Source: Bacillota bacterium (GTDB lineage Bacteria; Bacillota; Clostridia; DSM-8532). Taken from it: a DNA stretch of 64,000 nt. Location: positions 186,001-250,000 of the forward strand of contig JAEZTB010000064.1 of NCBI GenBank assembly GCA_023443745.1. Reading direction: 5' to 3'. Positions 52,454 to 61,922 of the stretch are shown here, in pieces (position 1 is the first letter of the stretch; every line of letters begins with the position of its first letter). The notes under the pieces were generated by a model. The model worked only from the letters and a program-made list of their open reading frames with translations, searched no databases and was not told the DNA's origin. The position numbers and the translations under genes are program-made.

Positions 52454-53800
52454 ATGAGTAGTTTATCAGATAACGCAGGAGAACAGGTTGCAATGAACAT
52501 TATTGAAGAAAGCAGAAAACGAACAGAATGGTTCTTAGATTCAAGATTTGGTATTTTTATTCACTGGGGGCTTTATGCAATTCCCGCTAGGGGTGAATGG
52601 ATAAGAAGCATTGAAAGAATTTCTAAAGAAGAATATAACAGCTATTTCGAAGAGTTTAACCCCGTACATTATGATCCGAAAAGCTGGGCTAGGTCTGCAA
52701 AGGAAGCAGGCATGAAATATGCCGTAATGACCGCAAAGCATCATGACGGGTTTTGCCTCTACGATACCAAGCTCACTGATTTTAAGTCTACAAACACGAC
52801 ATCGGGCAGAGATCTTATAAAGGAATATGTCGAAGCTTTCAGATCCGAAGGCATAAAAGTAGGCTTGTATTATTCGTTAATTGACTGGTATCACGAGGAT
52901 TTCCCGGCATACGGAGACCGGCAGCACCCCATGCGCAGCAATGAGGAATATAAAAACAAGGAACATAAGTTTGAAAGATACCTTGACTATATGCATGCCC
53001 AGGTCCGTGAATTGTGCACCAACTACGGAAAGATCGACATCATTTGGTTTGACTTTTCCTACGATGACATGTGTGGAGAAAAGTGGCGTGCTACTGAGCT
53101 TGTAAACATGGTACGCGAGCTACAGCCAGAAATCATTATTGACAATCGATTGGAAGCAAGCGGAGAAAATTCTGGCTCCATTAAAACAAATAATCCCAGC
53201 ATTTATTCCGGAGATTTTGCATCACCGGAACAGATCATTCCTCCTCAAGGCATCACGGATGTAAACGGTAATTCACTCCCTTGGGAAGCCTGTATTACAA
53301 TGAACAATAACTGGGGATATTGTTCAACCGATAAAATGTTTAAAACCCCCAAGCTCATCATTAGAAAGCTTGTGGAATGTGTCAGCAAAAACGGAAACCT
53401 ACTATTAAATGTTGGCCCTGATGCAACCGGTGTCATACCTGCAGAGTCGGTTGGCATCCTTGGTCAAATTGGCCATTGGATGAAAAAGAACAGTAAAAGC
53501 ATCTATAACTGCGGAAAGTCCGATTATGCAAAACCTGAATGGGGATATTTCACACAGAACGGTAACTGTCTATATGCACATATATTTGACGGCAATATTG
53601 GCGCTCTCCCCGTTCTTGTTTCAAAGGGCAGAATAAAGAAGGCCCGGATACTCTCAGACGGCTCTGAAATGAAGCTTATTGATACATGGAATATAAAGGA
53701 GTTTCCTGACTATACCTTCATTAACTTTGGACCTGGTGATACTTCCACATATCCAATCCCCGATGACATTGATACGGTTGTTGAGTTTGAGCTGTATTAG
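52454..53800 (+). CDS. GH29 alpha-L-fucosidase
   Basis: 448 residues, no signal peptide. GH29 hallmarks: RFGIFIHWGLYAIPARGEW (31-49), YAVMTAKHHDGFCLYDTK (89-106), and KIDIIWFD with the candidate nucleophile Asp200. The usual WFDG reads WFDF here. A beta-sandwich tail follows the barrel. GAGG nine bases before the ATG; an internal ATG (52493) is possible. Cytoplasmic, so it should act on fucosylated oligosaccharides brought in by the ABC importer. It is on the opposite strand to the other glycosidases. Confidence 0.92.
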   Translation: MSSLSDNAGEQVAMNIIEESRKRTEWFLDSRFGIFIHWGLYAIPARGEWIRSIERISKEEYNSYFEEFNPVHYDPKSWARSAKEAGMKYAVMTAKHHDGFCLYDTKLTDFKSTNTTSGRDLIKEYVEAFRSEGIKVGLYYSLIDWYHEDFPAYGDRQHPMRSNEEYKNKEHKFERYLDYMHAQVRELCTNYGKIDIIWFDFSYDDMCGEKWRATELVNMVRELQPEIIIDNRLEASGENSGSIKTNNPSIYSGDFASPEQIIPPQGITDVNGNSLPWEACITMNNNWGYCSTDKMFKTPKLIIRKLVECVSKNGNLLLNVGPDATGVIPAESVGILGQIGHWMKKNSKSIYNCGKSDYAKPEWGYFTQNGNCLYAHIFDGNIGALPVLVSKGRIKKARILSDGSEMKLIDTWNIKEFPDYTFINFGPGDTSTYPIPDDIDTVVEFELY

Positions 53801-53876
53801 TCTCTTCTTTTATCATCCGGTAAAAATAAGGTAGTTAATTCCCTTCTCAAAACGAAAATCAGGATGTCTCATCGAT

Positions 53877-55055
53877 TTACAGAAGCTCGAGATTTTTTTC
53901 TATAAGCGCACATCTCTGCTCAACACAAGCATAGGACCGCAGCGGGTCCTCAGGCGTATTCACGACATAATCGAGCAATCTGTCAACCGTTGTGGCAGCC
54001 ACATGTATACGTGTGTCCGACGAAGCATAGTAAATGTATATATTACCATTTTCCCTTTTAACCGCCCCATTGCAAAATACTACATTGGATACGTCTCCCA
54101 AGCGTTCTTCGCCTTCGGGAGCAAGTAAAAACCCGCTCGGCCTGTGGGTTACTCTTTCGGGATGACGGAGGTCCGACAGGAATGAATAAAGCACATACCT
54201 CAAACCGGCAGCCGTATTTCTAACACCATGGGCAATATGTAACCAGCCTCTTTCAGTCTTTATAGGAGCCGGCCCCTGTCCGTTTTTTACTTCCTTTATG
54301 GTATGATACACCTTTGAGTCAACAATCGTTTCTTCAATAATAACAGCATTTTCCATGCTGTCCGTATAGCCCCATCCTATACCGCCGCCTTTACCCGCAT
54401 CAATAAAGCCATCCTGTGGCCTTGTATATAGTGCGTACTTGCCGTTGACGTATTCTGGATGCAGTACAACATTTCTTTGCTGGGGGGATTCAGTTTTCAG
54501 ATCAGGCAGCCTTTCCCATGTCTCCAAATCCTTTGTTCTGGCAATGCCGCATGCTGCGACAGCACTTGAGGCATCTCCTTCCGATGCATCAGGGTCTTTT
54601 CTCTCAGTACAGAAAAGTCCGTATATCCAGCCATCCTCATGCTTTACAACACGAATATCGTATACATTGACATCTGGGTTATCTGTTTCCGGCATTAAAA
54701 TGGGGTAATCCCGGAATTTAAAGCCGTCAATACCATTTTCGCTCTCCGCAATCGCAAAAAATGATTTTCTGTCATTGCCCTCCACCCTTGTTATAAGGCA
54801 TATTTTCCCATTTAATTCAATGGCGCCGGGGTTGAACACACAGTTTACCCCTAACCTCTCCATCAGGAACGGGTTGGTTCCTGGGTTTAAATCATATCTC
54901 CAAAACAAGGGTATATGCTGAGCTGTAAGAATTGGATATTGATATCTCTCAAAAATGCCGTTGCCACCTTGGATGGCTTTGTTTTTTCTTTCCGTGTTTT
55001 TTTTCTGCTGCTCTGTCAGCAATTCAAGCCTGGTTTCAAAAATACTTTTGTTCAT
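53877..55055 (-). CDS. GH130 mannoside phosphorylase-like enzyme
   Basis: 392 residues of GH130, a five-bladed propeller family of beta-mannoside phosphorylases. Motifs include LGVNCVFNPGAIELNGK, ITRVEGNDRKSFFAIAES, NVYDIRVV with the candidate general acid Asp133, and GPAPIKTERGWLHIAHGV near residue 260. The pattern is closest to 4-O-beta-D-mannosyl-D-glucose phosphorylase (subfamily GH130_1). It should use phosphate to split a mannosyl glycoside to mannose 1-phosphate. Its start overlaps the second fucosidase stop by four bases. Confidence 0.88.
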   Translation of the reverse strand: MNKSIFETRLELLTEQQKKNTERKNKAIQGGNGIFERYQYPILTAQHIPLFWRYDLNPGTNPFLMERLGVNCVFNPGAIELNGKICLITRVEGNDRKSFFAIAESENGIDGFKFRDYPILMPETDNPDVNVYDIRVVKHEDGWIYGLFCTERKDPDASEGDASSAVAACGIARTKDLETWERLPDLKTESPQQRNVVLHPEYVNGKYALYTRPQDGFIDAGKGGGIGWGYTDSMENAVIIEETIVDSKVYHTIKEVKNGQGPAPIKTERGWLHIAHGVRNTAAGLRYVLYSFLSDLRHPERVTHRPSGFLLAPEGEERLGDVSNVVFCNGAVKRENGNIYIYYASSDTRIHVAATTVDRLLDYVVNTPEDPLRSYACVEQRCALIEKNLELL

Positions 55056-56308
55056 TCTTCATTCCTCCCGAAGAGTTCAACATGATTCAACTTCCAGTCT
55101 CCATCTGATTCAGCTATTTCTATCATAACTTTTATTGCTTTAATGGGAGGAAACGGACATATAGCCTTATGGCCTATATTCTTCCCCTCGTATACGGTAA
55201 TGGGATCTCCATATGGATGGGGTACTACTTTTATATTAAAGCTTCTTACACTTTCTCCATGCTCAAGCACCTCTTTCATCACAACATGATCAATTAGAAC
55301 CGCTGTCTCCGGCGTGTAAACCAGCCAGGCTTCCTTAAGGGTAAAGCTGCTCAAGCCGGCAATGGGGTTTGTGAAACGCCGTTTGATTTCCTGACCGAAC
55401 GCCAATAATCTTTTGGCATCCTTTTCAGGAAGCAGGCCGTTTCTGTCGGGCCCTATATTAAGGAGAAGATTGGCGCCTCTGCCCACTGAGTAATAATACA
55501 GGCCCATGAGCTGACGCAGGCTTTTTACCGTATGCCCGTCCTGTTCGCTGTAAAACCAATGGTCCCGCATCATACAGTCGCACTCCGCCGGCAGCCACAT
55601 GTAGCCTCTGTCGTCAAAGCGGTCTTTCGTATCCGTCTTCACCGAGAACGGCACTGAATCCACCACATTCCAGCAAGGTCTAGGCGCTATGCCCGCTTCG
55701 TTTCCAACCCACCTGAAATCCGGGTCACCCATATTAAAAATCAATAAACCGGGCTGCATGCGTCTTATTTCCCCGGTTATTCTTTTCCAGTCATATTCAT
55801 GACCCTCCGAGCCGCAGCCGTCAAACCACAGAATGTCAATATCACCGTACCCGATCAGAAGCTCGCTGATCTGACCTATGAAATAGTCGTCATATTCCTT
55901 GTGGGAACGCCGGATTTTACTTGATGAGGCATCGGCAGGCGAATAATATAACCCGACCTTCATGCCGTATTTCCTGCAGGCGTCAACATATTCTTTAACG
56001 ACGTCGCCCTTTCCATACTTCCAAGGCGCTGAAGCTACCGAATAATCGGTATACTTGGAGGGCCAGTTGGCAAAGCCGTCATGATGCTTGGCAACGAATA
56101 CTGCGTAATTCATTCCCGCCTCTTTCGCAGTTCTTATCCACTGTTCACAGTCGAGCTTTATCGGATTGAAAGCCGACGGGGGCATTTCATTTCCGTCCCA
56201 GTCTTTATGCCCCTCATAAAAAGTACGTATTCCAAAATGCAGAAAAAGCCCGAACTCCCAGCCTTGATACTCCAGCTGCCTTGCTGTGGGCTTTAACTTT
56301 TTATTCAT
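55052..56308 (-). CDS. GH29 alpha-L-fucosidase, second copy
   Basis: 418 residues. GH29 signs: EFGLFLHFGIRTFYEGHKDW, YAVFVAKHHDGFANWPSKYTD and DIDILWFDG with the candidate nucleophile Asp163. The C-terminal part lacks a clear additional binding domain. Distant from the 52454-53800 enzyme, so the two probably differ in linkage preference. Translationally coupled to the GH130 gene. Confidence 0.9.
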   Translation of the reverse strand: MNKKLKPTARQLEYQGWEFGLFLHFGIRTFYEGHKDWDGNEMPPSAFNPIKLDCEQWIRTAKEAGMNYAVFVAKHHDGFANWPSKYTDYSVASAPWKYGKGDVVKEYVDACRKYGMKVGLYYSPADASSSKIRRSHKEYDDYFIGQISELLIGYGDIDILWFDGCGSEGHEYDWKRITGEIRRMQPGLLIFNMGDPDFRWVGNEAGIAPRPCWNVVDSVPFSVKTDTKDRFDDRGYMWLPAECDCMMRDHWFYSEQDGHTVKSLRQLMGLYYYSVGRGANLLLNIGPDRNGLLPEKDAKRLLAFGQEIKRRFTNPIAGLSSFTLKEAWLVYTPETAVLIDHVVMKEVLEHGESVRSFNIKVVPHPYGDPITVYEGKNIGHKAICPFPPIKAIKVMIEIAESDGDWKLNHVELFGRNEE

Positions 56309-56625
56309 AACAACTCCCCCTCATCTTCCCCCGAAAGATTTTCAGGCACTATTTTGTCACGCTCCCGAGAATCAATTTTCAGAGTTCTCTAGCTTTCCTG
56401 ACAGGATAAAATCCCTCGCTAAAAATTCTCCTACTGTCTAGTGCAAAAGTAACAAAATTACCTTGCTAGCGCGGCGGTATCTTTGTTGATATTCGTTCCT
56501 CATATGAATAACGAAGCAATCCAGAAAAGTCATACTGGATTGCATCGCATTCACTTGCAATGACGAGTCGAGTTTACATTTCGACCTCTGAATAATAGCA
56601 TCAGCACAAGGCTATTCCTTAATTA
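56309..56625. other. intergenic region with a small palindromic repeat
   Basis: 317 bases between the second fucosidase and the binding-protein gene. I see a hairpin (56516-56543) and the sequence that follows it, described separately; otherwise nothing coding. Confidence 0.5.
56516..56565. repeat. GGATTGC...CAATGACG palindromic repeat element
   Basis: GCAATCCAG (56516-56524) and CTGGATTGC (56535-56543) form a perfect 9-bp stem, followed by ATCGCATTCACTTGCAATGACG. The motif GGATTGC-...-GCAATGACG is a known type of dispersed small repeat in many bacterial genomes. It may act as a 3' mRNA element. Confidence 0.6.
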
Positions 56626-58152
56626 TTATCTGGTTTTAAGGTATTCGTCGAACTGCCTCTGTAATTCAGCTATTACCTTGTCATGTCCGGCGGCTTTCAT
56701 TCTTTCCTTGTATTTTGGTATCATCGTATCAATATCCACGCCGCCTGAATAAATTCCCTTAAATTCCTCATGTAAATTCCCCATTGCTCCGACTTCTGTC
56801 AGTACATTTTCAGGATTGAATACAAAGGCTACCGAAGGAGCAAGTGTAGCGGATTCATTCCACTTTTTGTACTGCTCCAACTTATCGGGAGCATCCGCTT
56901 TAAAGAGATAGTTTGTGAATACATTTCCATGCATCCATGCGAATCCCGGTCTGTAGCCTGAATCCTTACCATCCGATCCTGCGTCAACATCAATGGTATT
57001 ATCGGCAATTTTCTTATAATGCTTGTCTTCGATACCGTTATTAACAAGATTACTCACATAGGGGTCGGTAAAGAGCAGTTCAAGGAACATCATAGCTCTT
57101 TCGGGGTTCTTTGACGCTCTGGCTATACCCTGCATAGAGCCGGATATATCGCCGTTTGTAACGACCGGCTTGCCAAAGTTGATTTGCTTGACTTCATATC
57201 CCAGACCAACGGACATTTCTACATCCTTACCCGGCTTAAGCTGCGGGAACATACAAAAGTATTTTCCTGCTTTCTCATCAGGCCCTACATCAATAATACT
57301 TGCGGCATCTTTCCGGATATAGCCGGCATTATAGTATTTACGTGTCAGTTTAATATACTGGTCAAATCTTGGATTATCAAACATTGAAATGATGGTCTTT
57401 CCATCATCTGCAACATTACAACCCAGAGTGGGAGTGTCAATGTCCGCATTCAACCTGTTGGGACCGTCTGCGCCTGCTATGGCTTCAACAGCATATATGT
57501 TAGGCTCATTGTTCTTTACCATTTCAAAGTATGGTTCAAGATCTTCCAGCTTCGTAATCTTTGTTAAATCGATCTGGTATTTGTCGATGAGATCCTTCTT
57601 CAGCATTACACCCGTACCCTGAGCTTTTTCCTTGAGTGTGGGTATTGCGTACAGCTTTCCATTGATAGATGCCGCTTTCACGAAGTCATCTCCAAGAAGT
57701 GCCTTTGTCTTTGGAGCGTATTGGGCAAGCAGGTCGTCAAGTGGGAGAAAACCGCCTTTTATAGCATTCTGTCTTACATCGGCAAACCATGAGCATGTGA
57801 AACACAAATCAAGATATTCACCCGATGCAAGCATCGTGTTGAGCTGGTTGTTATAAGTACCCCAGTCCAAGAAGTTCATCTTGATTGTCGCATTGATTTT
57901 GTCTGTCAGATATTTTGAAAGTTCTTCCTCTACAAGACCTGCGTCCTTCGGACGATCGCCTACCACGTACCAATTTAGTTCGTAGGGGTCAAGAGCCGGT
58001 TTTGCATCAGGTGTTGCTTCAGCCTTCTTGTCAGGCTCACTGCCTTTAGGCTCGGGGCTTTGCTTACCCACGCTGCTGCTTCCGCAGCCAGCCGCCAAGC
58101 CAATCACAAGAATCACTGCGATTGTCAAAGCCAGAATTCTTTTCAGCTTCAT
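56626..58152 (-). CDS. LplA-type sugar-binding lipoprotein
   Basis: 508 residues. Lipobox GLAAGCG (Cys23), then a Lys/Pro/Asp/Ala-rich linker and a large binding domain beginning YELNWYVVGD, as in LipO/LplA (family 1) proteins of CUT1 importers. It follows the two permeases and is a second binding protein in the same cluster (the first at 60316-61719). Confidence 0.87.
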   Translation of the reverse strand: MKLKRILALTIAVILVIGLAAGCGSSSVGKQSPEPKGSEPDKKAEATPDAKPALDPYELNWYVVGDRPKDAGLVEEELSKYLTDKINATIKMNFLDWGTYNNQLNTMLASGEYLDLCFTCSWFADVRQNAIKGGFLPLDDLLAQYAPKTKALLGDDFVKAASINGKLYAIPTLKEKAQGTGVMLKKDLIDKYQIDLTKITKLEDLEPYFEMVKNNEPNIYAVEAIAGADGPNRLNADIDTPTLGCNVADDGKTIISMFDNPRFDQYIKLTRKYYNAGYIRKDAASIIDVGPDEKAGKYFCMFPQLKPGKDVEMSVGLGYEVKQINFGKPVVTNGDISGSMQGIARASKNPERAMMFLELLFTDPYVSNLVNNGIEDKHYKKIADNTIDVDAGSDGKDSGYRPGFAWMHGNVFTNYLFKADAPDKLEQYKKWNESATLAPSVAFVFNPENVLTEVGAMGNLHEEFKGIYSGGVDIDTMIPKYKERMKAAGHDKVIAELQRQFDEYLKTR

Positions 58153-58300
58153 TATTTCTCCTCCTTAAAAATATAGAATATATCGCCTGTAAATGCCGGA
58201 GCAATACTCCTTCATTTAAGCACCATTTAGCCGGGCATCAAATTTATAAAGAGGTTGAATTTCAACCAACCCTTAGCCTTTCGCCCTTCACCTTTAGTCA
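58153..58300. other. spacer between permease and second binding protein
   Basis: 148 bases with a perfect small hairpin GGTTGAA-T-TTCAACC (58253-58267) and repeated AAAGGTTAA/AAAGGTGAA blocks on the minus strand near 58275-58312. Possibly an mRNA 3' element; not coding. Confidence 0.4.
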
Positions 58301-59200
58301 TTAACCTTTCACGGCTCCTATGGTCAGCCCCTTAACAAAAAATCTCTGGAAGAATGGATAGGTAAGAATTATCGGCCCTATGGCAAGTATCGCAACGGCC
58401 ATTCGCGCACTTTCCGTTGGGAGCTTATGCAAAATCTCCGATGCGGCGGCACCGCCCCTGCTATGAGACAGGGAGGATAGAAATTGTAGATTCATTTGCA
58501 TCTTGTATAAAATAAATTGTAGATTATACAGCTTGGCATTTGTTACATACATCAGGCACTGGTTAAAATCGTTCCAGTAAGCAATCATACTGAATAAGCC
58601 GATTGTGGCCATTCCGGGCAAGGCTAACGGTAGCACAATGGAGTAAAACGTTCTTATCTCACCGGCACCGTCTATTTTGGCTGACTCAATGATACTATCA
58701 GGTATCGAGGTCCTAAAAAAGGTTCTGAGAATAAGCACACTGGATGCGCTGAGAAGCAGGGGCAGTATTAAAACCAAAATATTATTCTTCATACACAAAT
58801 ATTGTGTAATCAATATATAGTTAGGAACCATGCCGCCGCTGAACAGCATTGTAAAGTATACGAAGAACGAGAGCTGGTTTCTATACTTTAACGACGATCT
58901 GGATAGCGGATAGGCAAACAGTGCAGTTACAAGCATACTGAGCACTGTTCCGGTCACTGACACAAAGATAGAAACGCCGTAGGCATTCAATATGCCCGCA
59001 CTGTCCTTTAAAATATACCTGTACGCTTCCGCGCTGAATACCTTTGGAATCAGGCTGTATCCCGATTTCAGCAGCGTCATCTCATCCGAGAAGGATATGG
59101 ATATTACCAACAGTATCGGGAATATGCACGCAAAGGAATATAGTGCGAAAAATATGTTAAGAATGATATTCGTAGGTCGTGAAATCGTATTATTGTGCAT
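58301..59200 (-). CDS. LplC-type sugar ABC permease
   Basis: 299 residues, about six helices. EAA loop SAKIDGAGEIRTFYSIVLP near residues 190-208, C-terminal FVKGLTIGAVKG, the usual LplC/YtcP ending. It follows LplB-type 59216-60181 by 15 bases. An ATPase gene is not present in this window; such importers commonly share an MsmX-type ATPase encoded elsewhere. Confidence 0.92.
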   Translation of the reverse strand: MHNNTISRPTNIILNIFFALYSFACIFPILLVISISFSDEMTLLKSGYSLIPKVFSAEAYRYILKDSAGILNAYGVSIFVSVTGTVLSMLVTALFAYPLSRSSLKYRNQLSFFVYFTMLFSGGMVPNYILITQYLCMKNNILVLILPLLLSASSVLILRTFFRTSIPDSIIESAKIDGAGEIRTFYSIVLPLALPGMATIGLFSMIAYWNDFNQCLMYVTNAKLYNLQFILYKMQMNLQFLSSLSHSRGGAAASEILHKLPTESARMAVAILAIGPIILTYPFFQRFFVKGLTIGAVKG

Positions 59201-59215
59201 TTTTTCCCTTCTCCC

Positions 59216-60181
59216 TTAAAATAATGCCCTCTCGGGGTTGATTTTCTTTACAATAAAATTTGATACAACAACAAGAGTAAACCCAACTACCGACTGATAT
59301 AATCCTGCTGCCGTTGACAAACTGAAATCCCTTGTGAACATCAGTGCTCTGTAAACATATGTATCTATAACATTTGTCACAGGGTATAGCGCCCCGTTGT
59401 CAAGCGGAAGATTGAAGAACATTGCAAAGTCGGCGTTGATGATGCGGCCTAACTGCATGAGTACAAGAATACATATAGTCGGAACCAACATGGGAAGCGT
59501 TATTTTTGTAATCTGCTGCCATTTGCTTGCACCGTCAATAACAGCCGCTTCATACATTTCATTATCTATCCCCGTGATTGCTGCCATATAGATGATTGAA
59601 TTATATCCCGCATACTTCCATGTGTTGGCCATCAAAATTATGCCGGGCCAATACTTTGTTTCACTGTACCAAAAAATAGGTTCCTTCCCAAGCAGCTTAA
59701 AAATCGTATTGTTTAAAAAGCCCTTATCCATGGACAGTAACGCAAACAGCAAATAACCGCCTATAATCCAGGACAGAAAGAATGGCAGAATCATGAGACT
59801 CTGATAAGCCTTTGCCATGAACTTATTTCGCAATTCATTCAATAAAACCGCAAAAGCAACTGATATGACAATTCCCGTCACTATAAAAGCAATGTTATAG
59901 AGTACGGTGTTTCTAGTTATTAACCACGAATCCGGAGTCTTTAGAAAAAACTCAAAATTCCTGAATCCGACCCACTTACTTCGGAAAGCACCAAGGTCAT
60001 ATCTAAAATCCTTAAATGCTATGATAATTCCGACCATTGGAGCATAATTAAAAATCAGAAGAAGCAAAACCCCCGGAAGGGTCATCAGATATAATGTTTT
60101 ATTGGTGAGAATTTCATGAATGAAGCCACTTTTTTTGCGCAACTTAAGCTTTGTAGACTCTGAAGCAGTAATATCCCGCAT
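59216..60181 (-). CDS. LplB-type sugar ABC permease
   Basis: 321 residues. First helix near 33-53 (TLYLMTLPGVLLLLIFNYAP), then VGIIIAFKDFRYDLG and EAA loop AAVIDGASKWQQITKITLP near 210. It has its own possible promoter on the minus strand, TTTATA, 17 bases and TATAAT, in the 130-base space upstream. Partner of the following permease. Confidence 0.92.
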   Translation of the reverse strand: MRDITASESTKLKLRKKSGFIHEILTNKTLYLMTLPGVLLLLIFNYAPMVGIIIAFKDFRYDLGAFRSKWVGFRNFEFFLKTPDSWLITRNTVLYNIAFIVTGIVISVAFAVLLNELRNKFMAKAYQSLMILPFFLSWIIGGYLLFALLSMDKGFLNNTIFKLLGKEPIFWYSETKYWPGIILMANTWKYAGYNSIIYMAAITGIDNEMYEAAVIDGASKWQQITKITLPMLVPTICILVLMQLGRIINADFAMFFNLPLDNGALYPVTNVIDTYVYRALMFTRDFSLSTAAGLYQSVVGFTLVVVSNFIVKKINPERALF

Positions 60182-60315
60182 TGGTTATACCACCTTTAAT
60201 ATTTAGTTAACTCATCACTGTGTTTTCATTATATAATTACATCATTTTTATATAAATGAAAAAAACTATGATTCATCTCTAAATATCTACGGTTTTATTT
60301 GGTCATTCCTAAATG

Positions 60316-61719
60316 TCACTTTAATGGTTGTCTAGGGTCAAAATCCTTATCCGTATAATCCCTGATATCAATAACCTTTACCGCAACCTTGTTCATAAAC
60401 TGCTCATTCAGCTTGGCAGCCCCATGCTGCAGAATCGTTCCGGCTTTTTCATACTTCTCATTGGCCTCCTTATATATCAGGAATCTCTCCCACTCGCTGC
60501 TACCTATGGGTACATTGGGCCAGGGTGAGTCATCCTTTCCGGGCAAAAACTCACTATAATTCTCTATATCCGGCTTGAATTCAGGATCGGAGGTAATCCC
60601 CTCAACAACAGGGATCTCCCCGCCCTGCCGATACTGCTCGCCCAGACACTCCCTTGAATAAAGATATTTCCAAACTTCAAGAACCTTCTCTTTTTCGGGC
60701 GAGTTGGGATTTACAACATAGCATATTCCCGGTACTATCATTAATTTGCCTTTCGCAGTTGAAGCCACATCAAACGCCGGCGGCATCGCGACACCCCACC
60801 TGCATTTCATTTCATACTGGTTTTTCAGCACAGACGGCTCCCAGCTTGAAGCAAACATCATGCCAATGTTTCCGTCGGCAAACTGAGCCCTTACCGTATC
60901 TATTTTAAGTGTGGCTTCCCCCGGATAGAGTCCTCCCCGGCTTTTCAAATCCGCCAGCATCTCGAACCATTTACTATATTCATCTAAATCATAAGTGCCT
61001 TTTTTAAAGTTATAGTAATAAACTCCGCTATATGTCAAAGGCATCTCCATGGACTGAACAAAGCCTGCCCAGTCCTCTCCAAGGGGAATTGCCATGCCAT
61101 ATTTGCCATTCCCCACGCCGGCCTTGCTTATCTTCAATGCATATTCCTTCAGTTCAATCATTGTTGTGGGAGGCTTTGAAGAGTCCAAGCCCGCTGATTC
61201 AAACAAATCCTTGTTATATATAAGCCTTGATGTTATCATGGTGGCCGGTATGGTATAAATTCCCCCCCGAAAAGCAGGATTTTTTGAGAACCTTATGGCC
61301 CATTCGGGAAAATCCTTTAAAAAATCATCATCCGCATATTGGGAAATATTTAATGCCCAGTTCCTGTTGATATATGTGTCCAGCCATTCATTATTGATCC
61401 CGAATATATCGGGACCATCGTTTGAGGTCATGAGCATGTTCAAAATCTCGGTATACTTATATTTAGGAATCTGTAAAAGAGTAATCTCTATGTTGCTCCT
61501 GTTGGTTCGGTTAAATCTGGCGATAGCTTCTTCTATTCCCTTTTGGTATCCGAGGGACCAAGTGGCAATTTGGATATTGACCTTTTCCCCTGTCAACTCC
61601 TTATCTGAACCAGAACCTGCAATACCCGGTTCGCCATCAAAATCAACCGATGAACAACCGGAAAGATAAAATAGTGTAACTATCAAAAAAGCAGCACAAA
61701 AATTTTTAATACTTTTCAT
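60316..61719 (-). CDS. family-1 extracellular sugar-binding lipoprotein
   Basis: About 467 residues from the ATG at 61719 (AAGGGG upstream; frame open to 61743). Lipobox YLSGCSS (Cys22), a short Gly/Ser linker, then VNIQIATWSLGYQKGIEEAIARFNR as the SBP_bac_1 start. It is the first gene of the leftward carbohydrate unit, divergent from the YesM-type kinase, and differs in family from the LplA-type protein downstream. The two may bind different glycans or one may feed the kinase as a receptor. Confidence 0.87.
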   Translation of the reverse strand: MKSIKNFCAAFLIVTLFYLSGCSSVDFDGEPGIAGSGSDKELTGEKVNIQIATWSLGYQKGIEEAIARFNRTNRSNIEITLLQIPKYKYTEILNMLMTSNDGPDIFGINNEWLDTYINRNWALNISQYADDDFLKDFPEWAIRFSKNPAFRGGIYTIPATMITSRLIYNKDLFESAGLDSSKPPTTMIELKEYALKISKAGVGNGKYGMAIPLGEDWAGFVQSMEMPLTYSGVYYYNFKKGTYDLDEYSKWFEMLADLKSRGGLYPGEATLKIDTVRAQFADGNIGMMFASSWEPSVLKNQYEMKCRWGVAMPPAFDVASTAKGKLMIVPGICYVVNPNSPEKEKVLEVWKYLYSRECLGEQYRQGGEIPVVEGITSDPEFKPDIENYSEFLPGKDDSPWPNVPIGSSEWERFLIYKEANEKYEKAGTILQHGAAKLNEQFMNKVAVKVIDIRDYTDKDFDPRQPLK

Positions 61720-61779
61720 ACGGATCCCCTTCAAATCACACATTTTTAATCATTAATACGAAGTATCAATAACTTGGGA

Positions 61780-61812
61780 ACCCGTTCGAAATCTATGATT
61801 TCGGTAACGGGT
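61780..61812. promoter_or_regulatory. long dyad between divergent binding-protein and kinase genes
   Basis: ACCCGTT-CGAAAT (61780-61792) pairs with ATTTCG-GT-AACGGGT (61798-61812), a 13-bp stem with a two-base bulge. It sits in the intergenic space of the YesM/YesN-regulated locus and may be an operator or a leader hairpin of either transcript. Confidence 0.55.
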
Positions 61813-61922
61813 AATGTTATTATATCGAATTATTGCCAAGAGTCATACAGTAATTTACAATGATAGTATGGTTGTTGTCGCAATTTGCTTATTCTTGGAG
61901 GTCTGTTAAAAGGAGAATCGTC

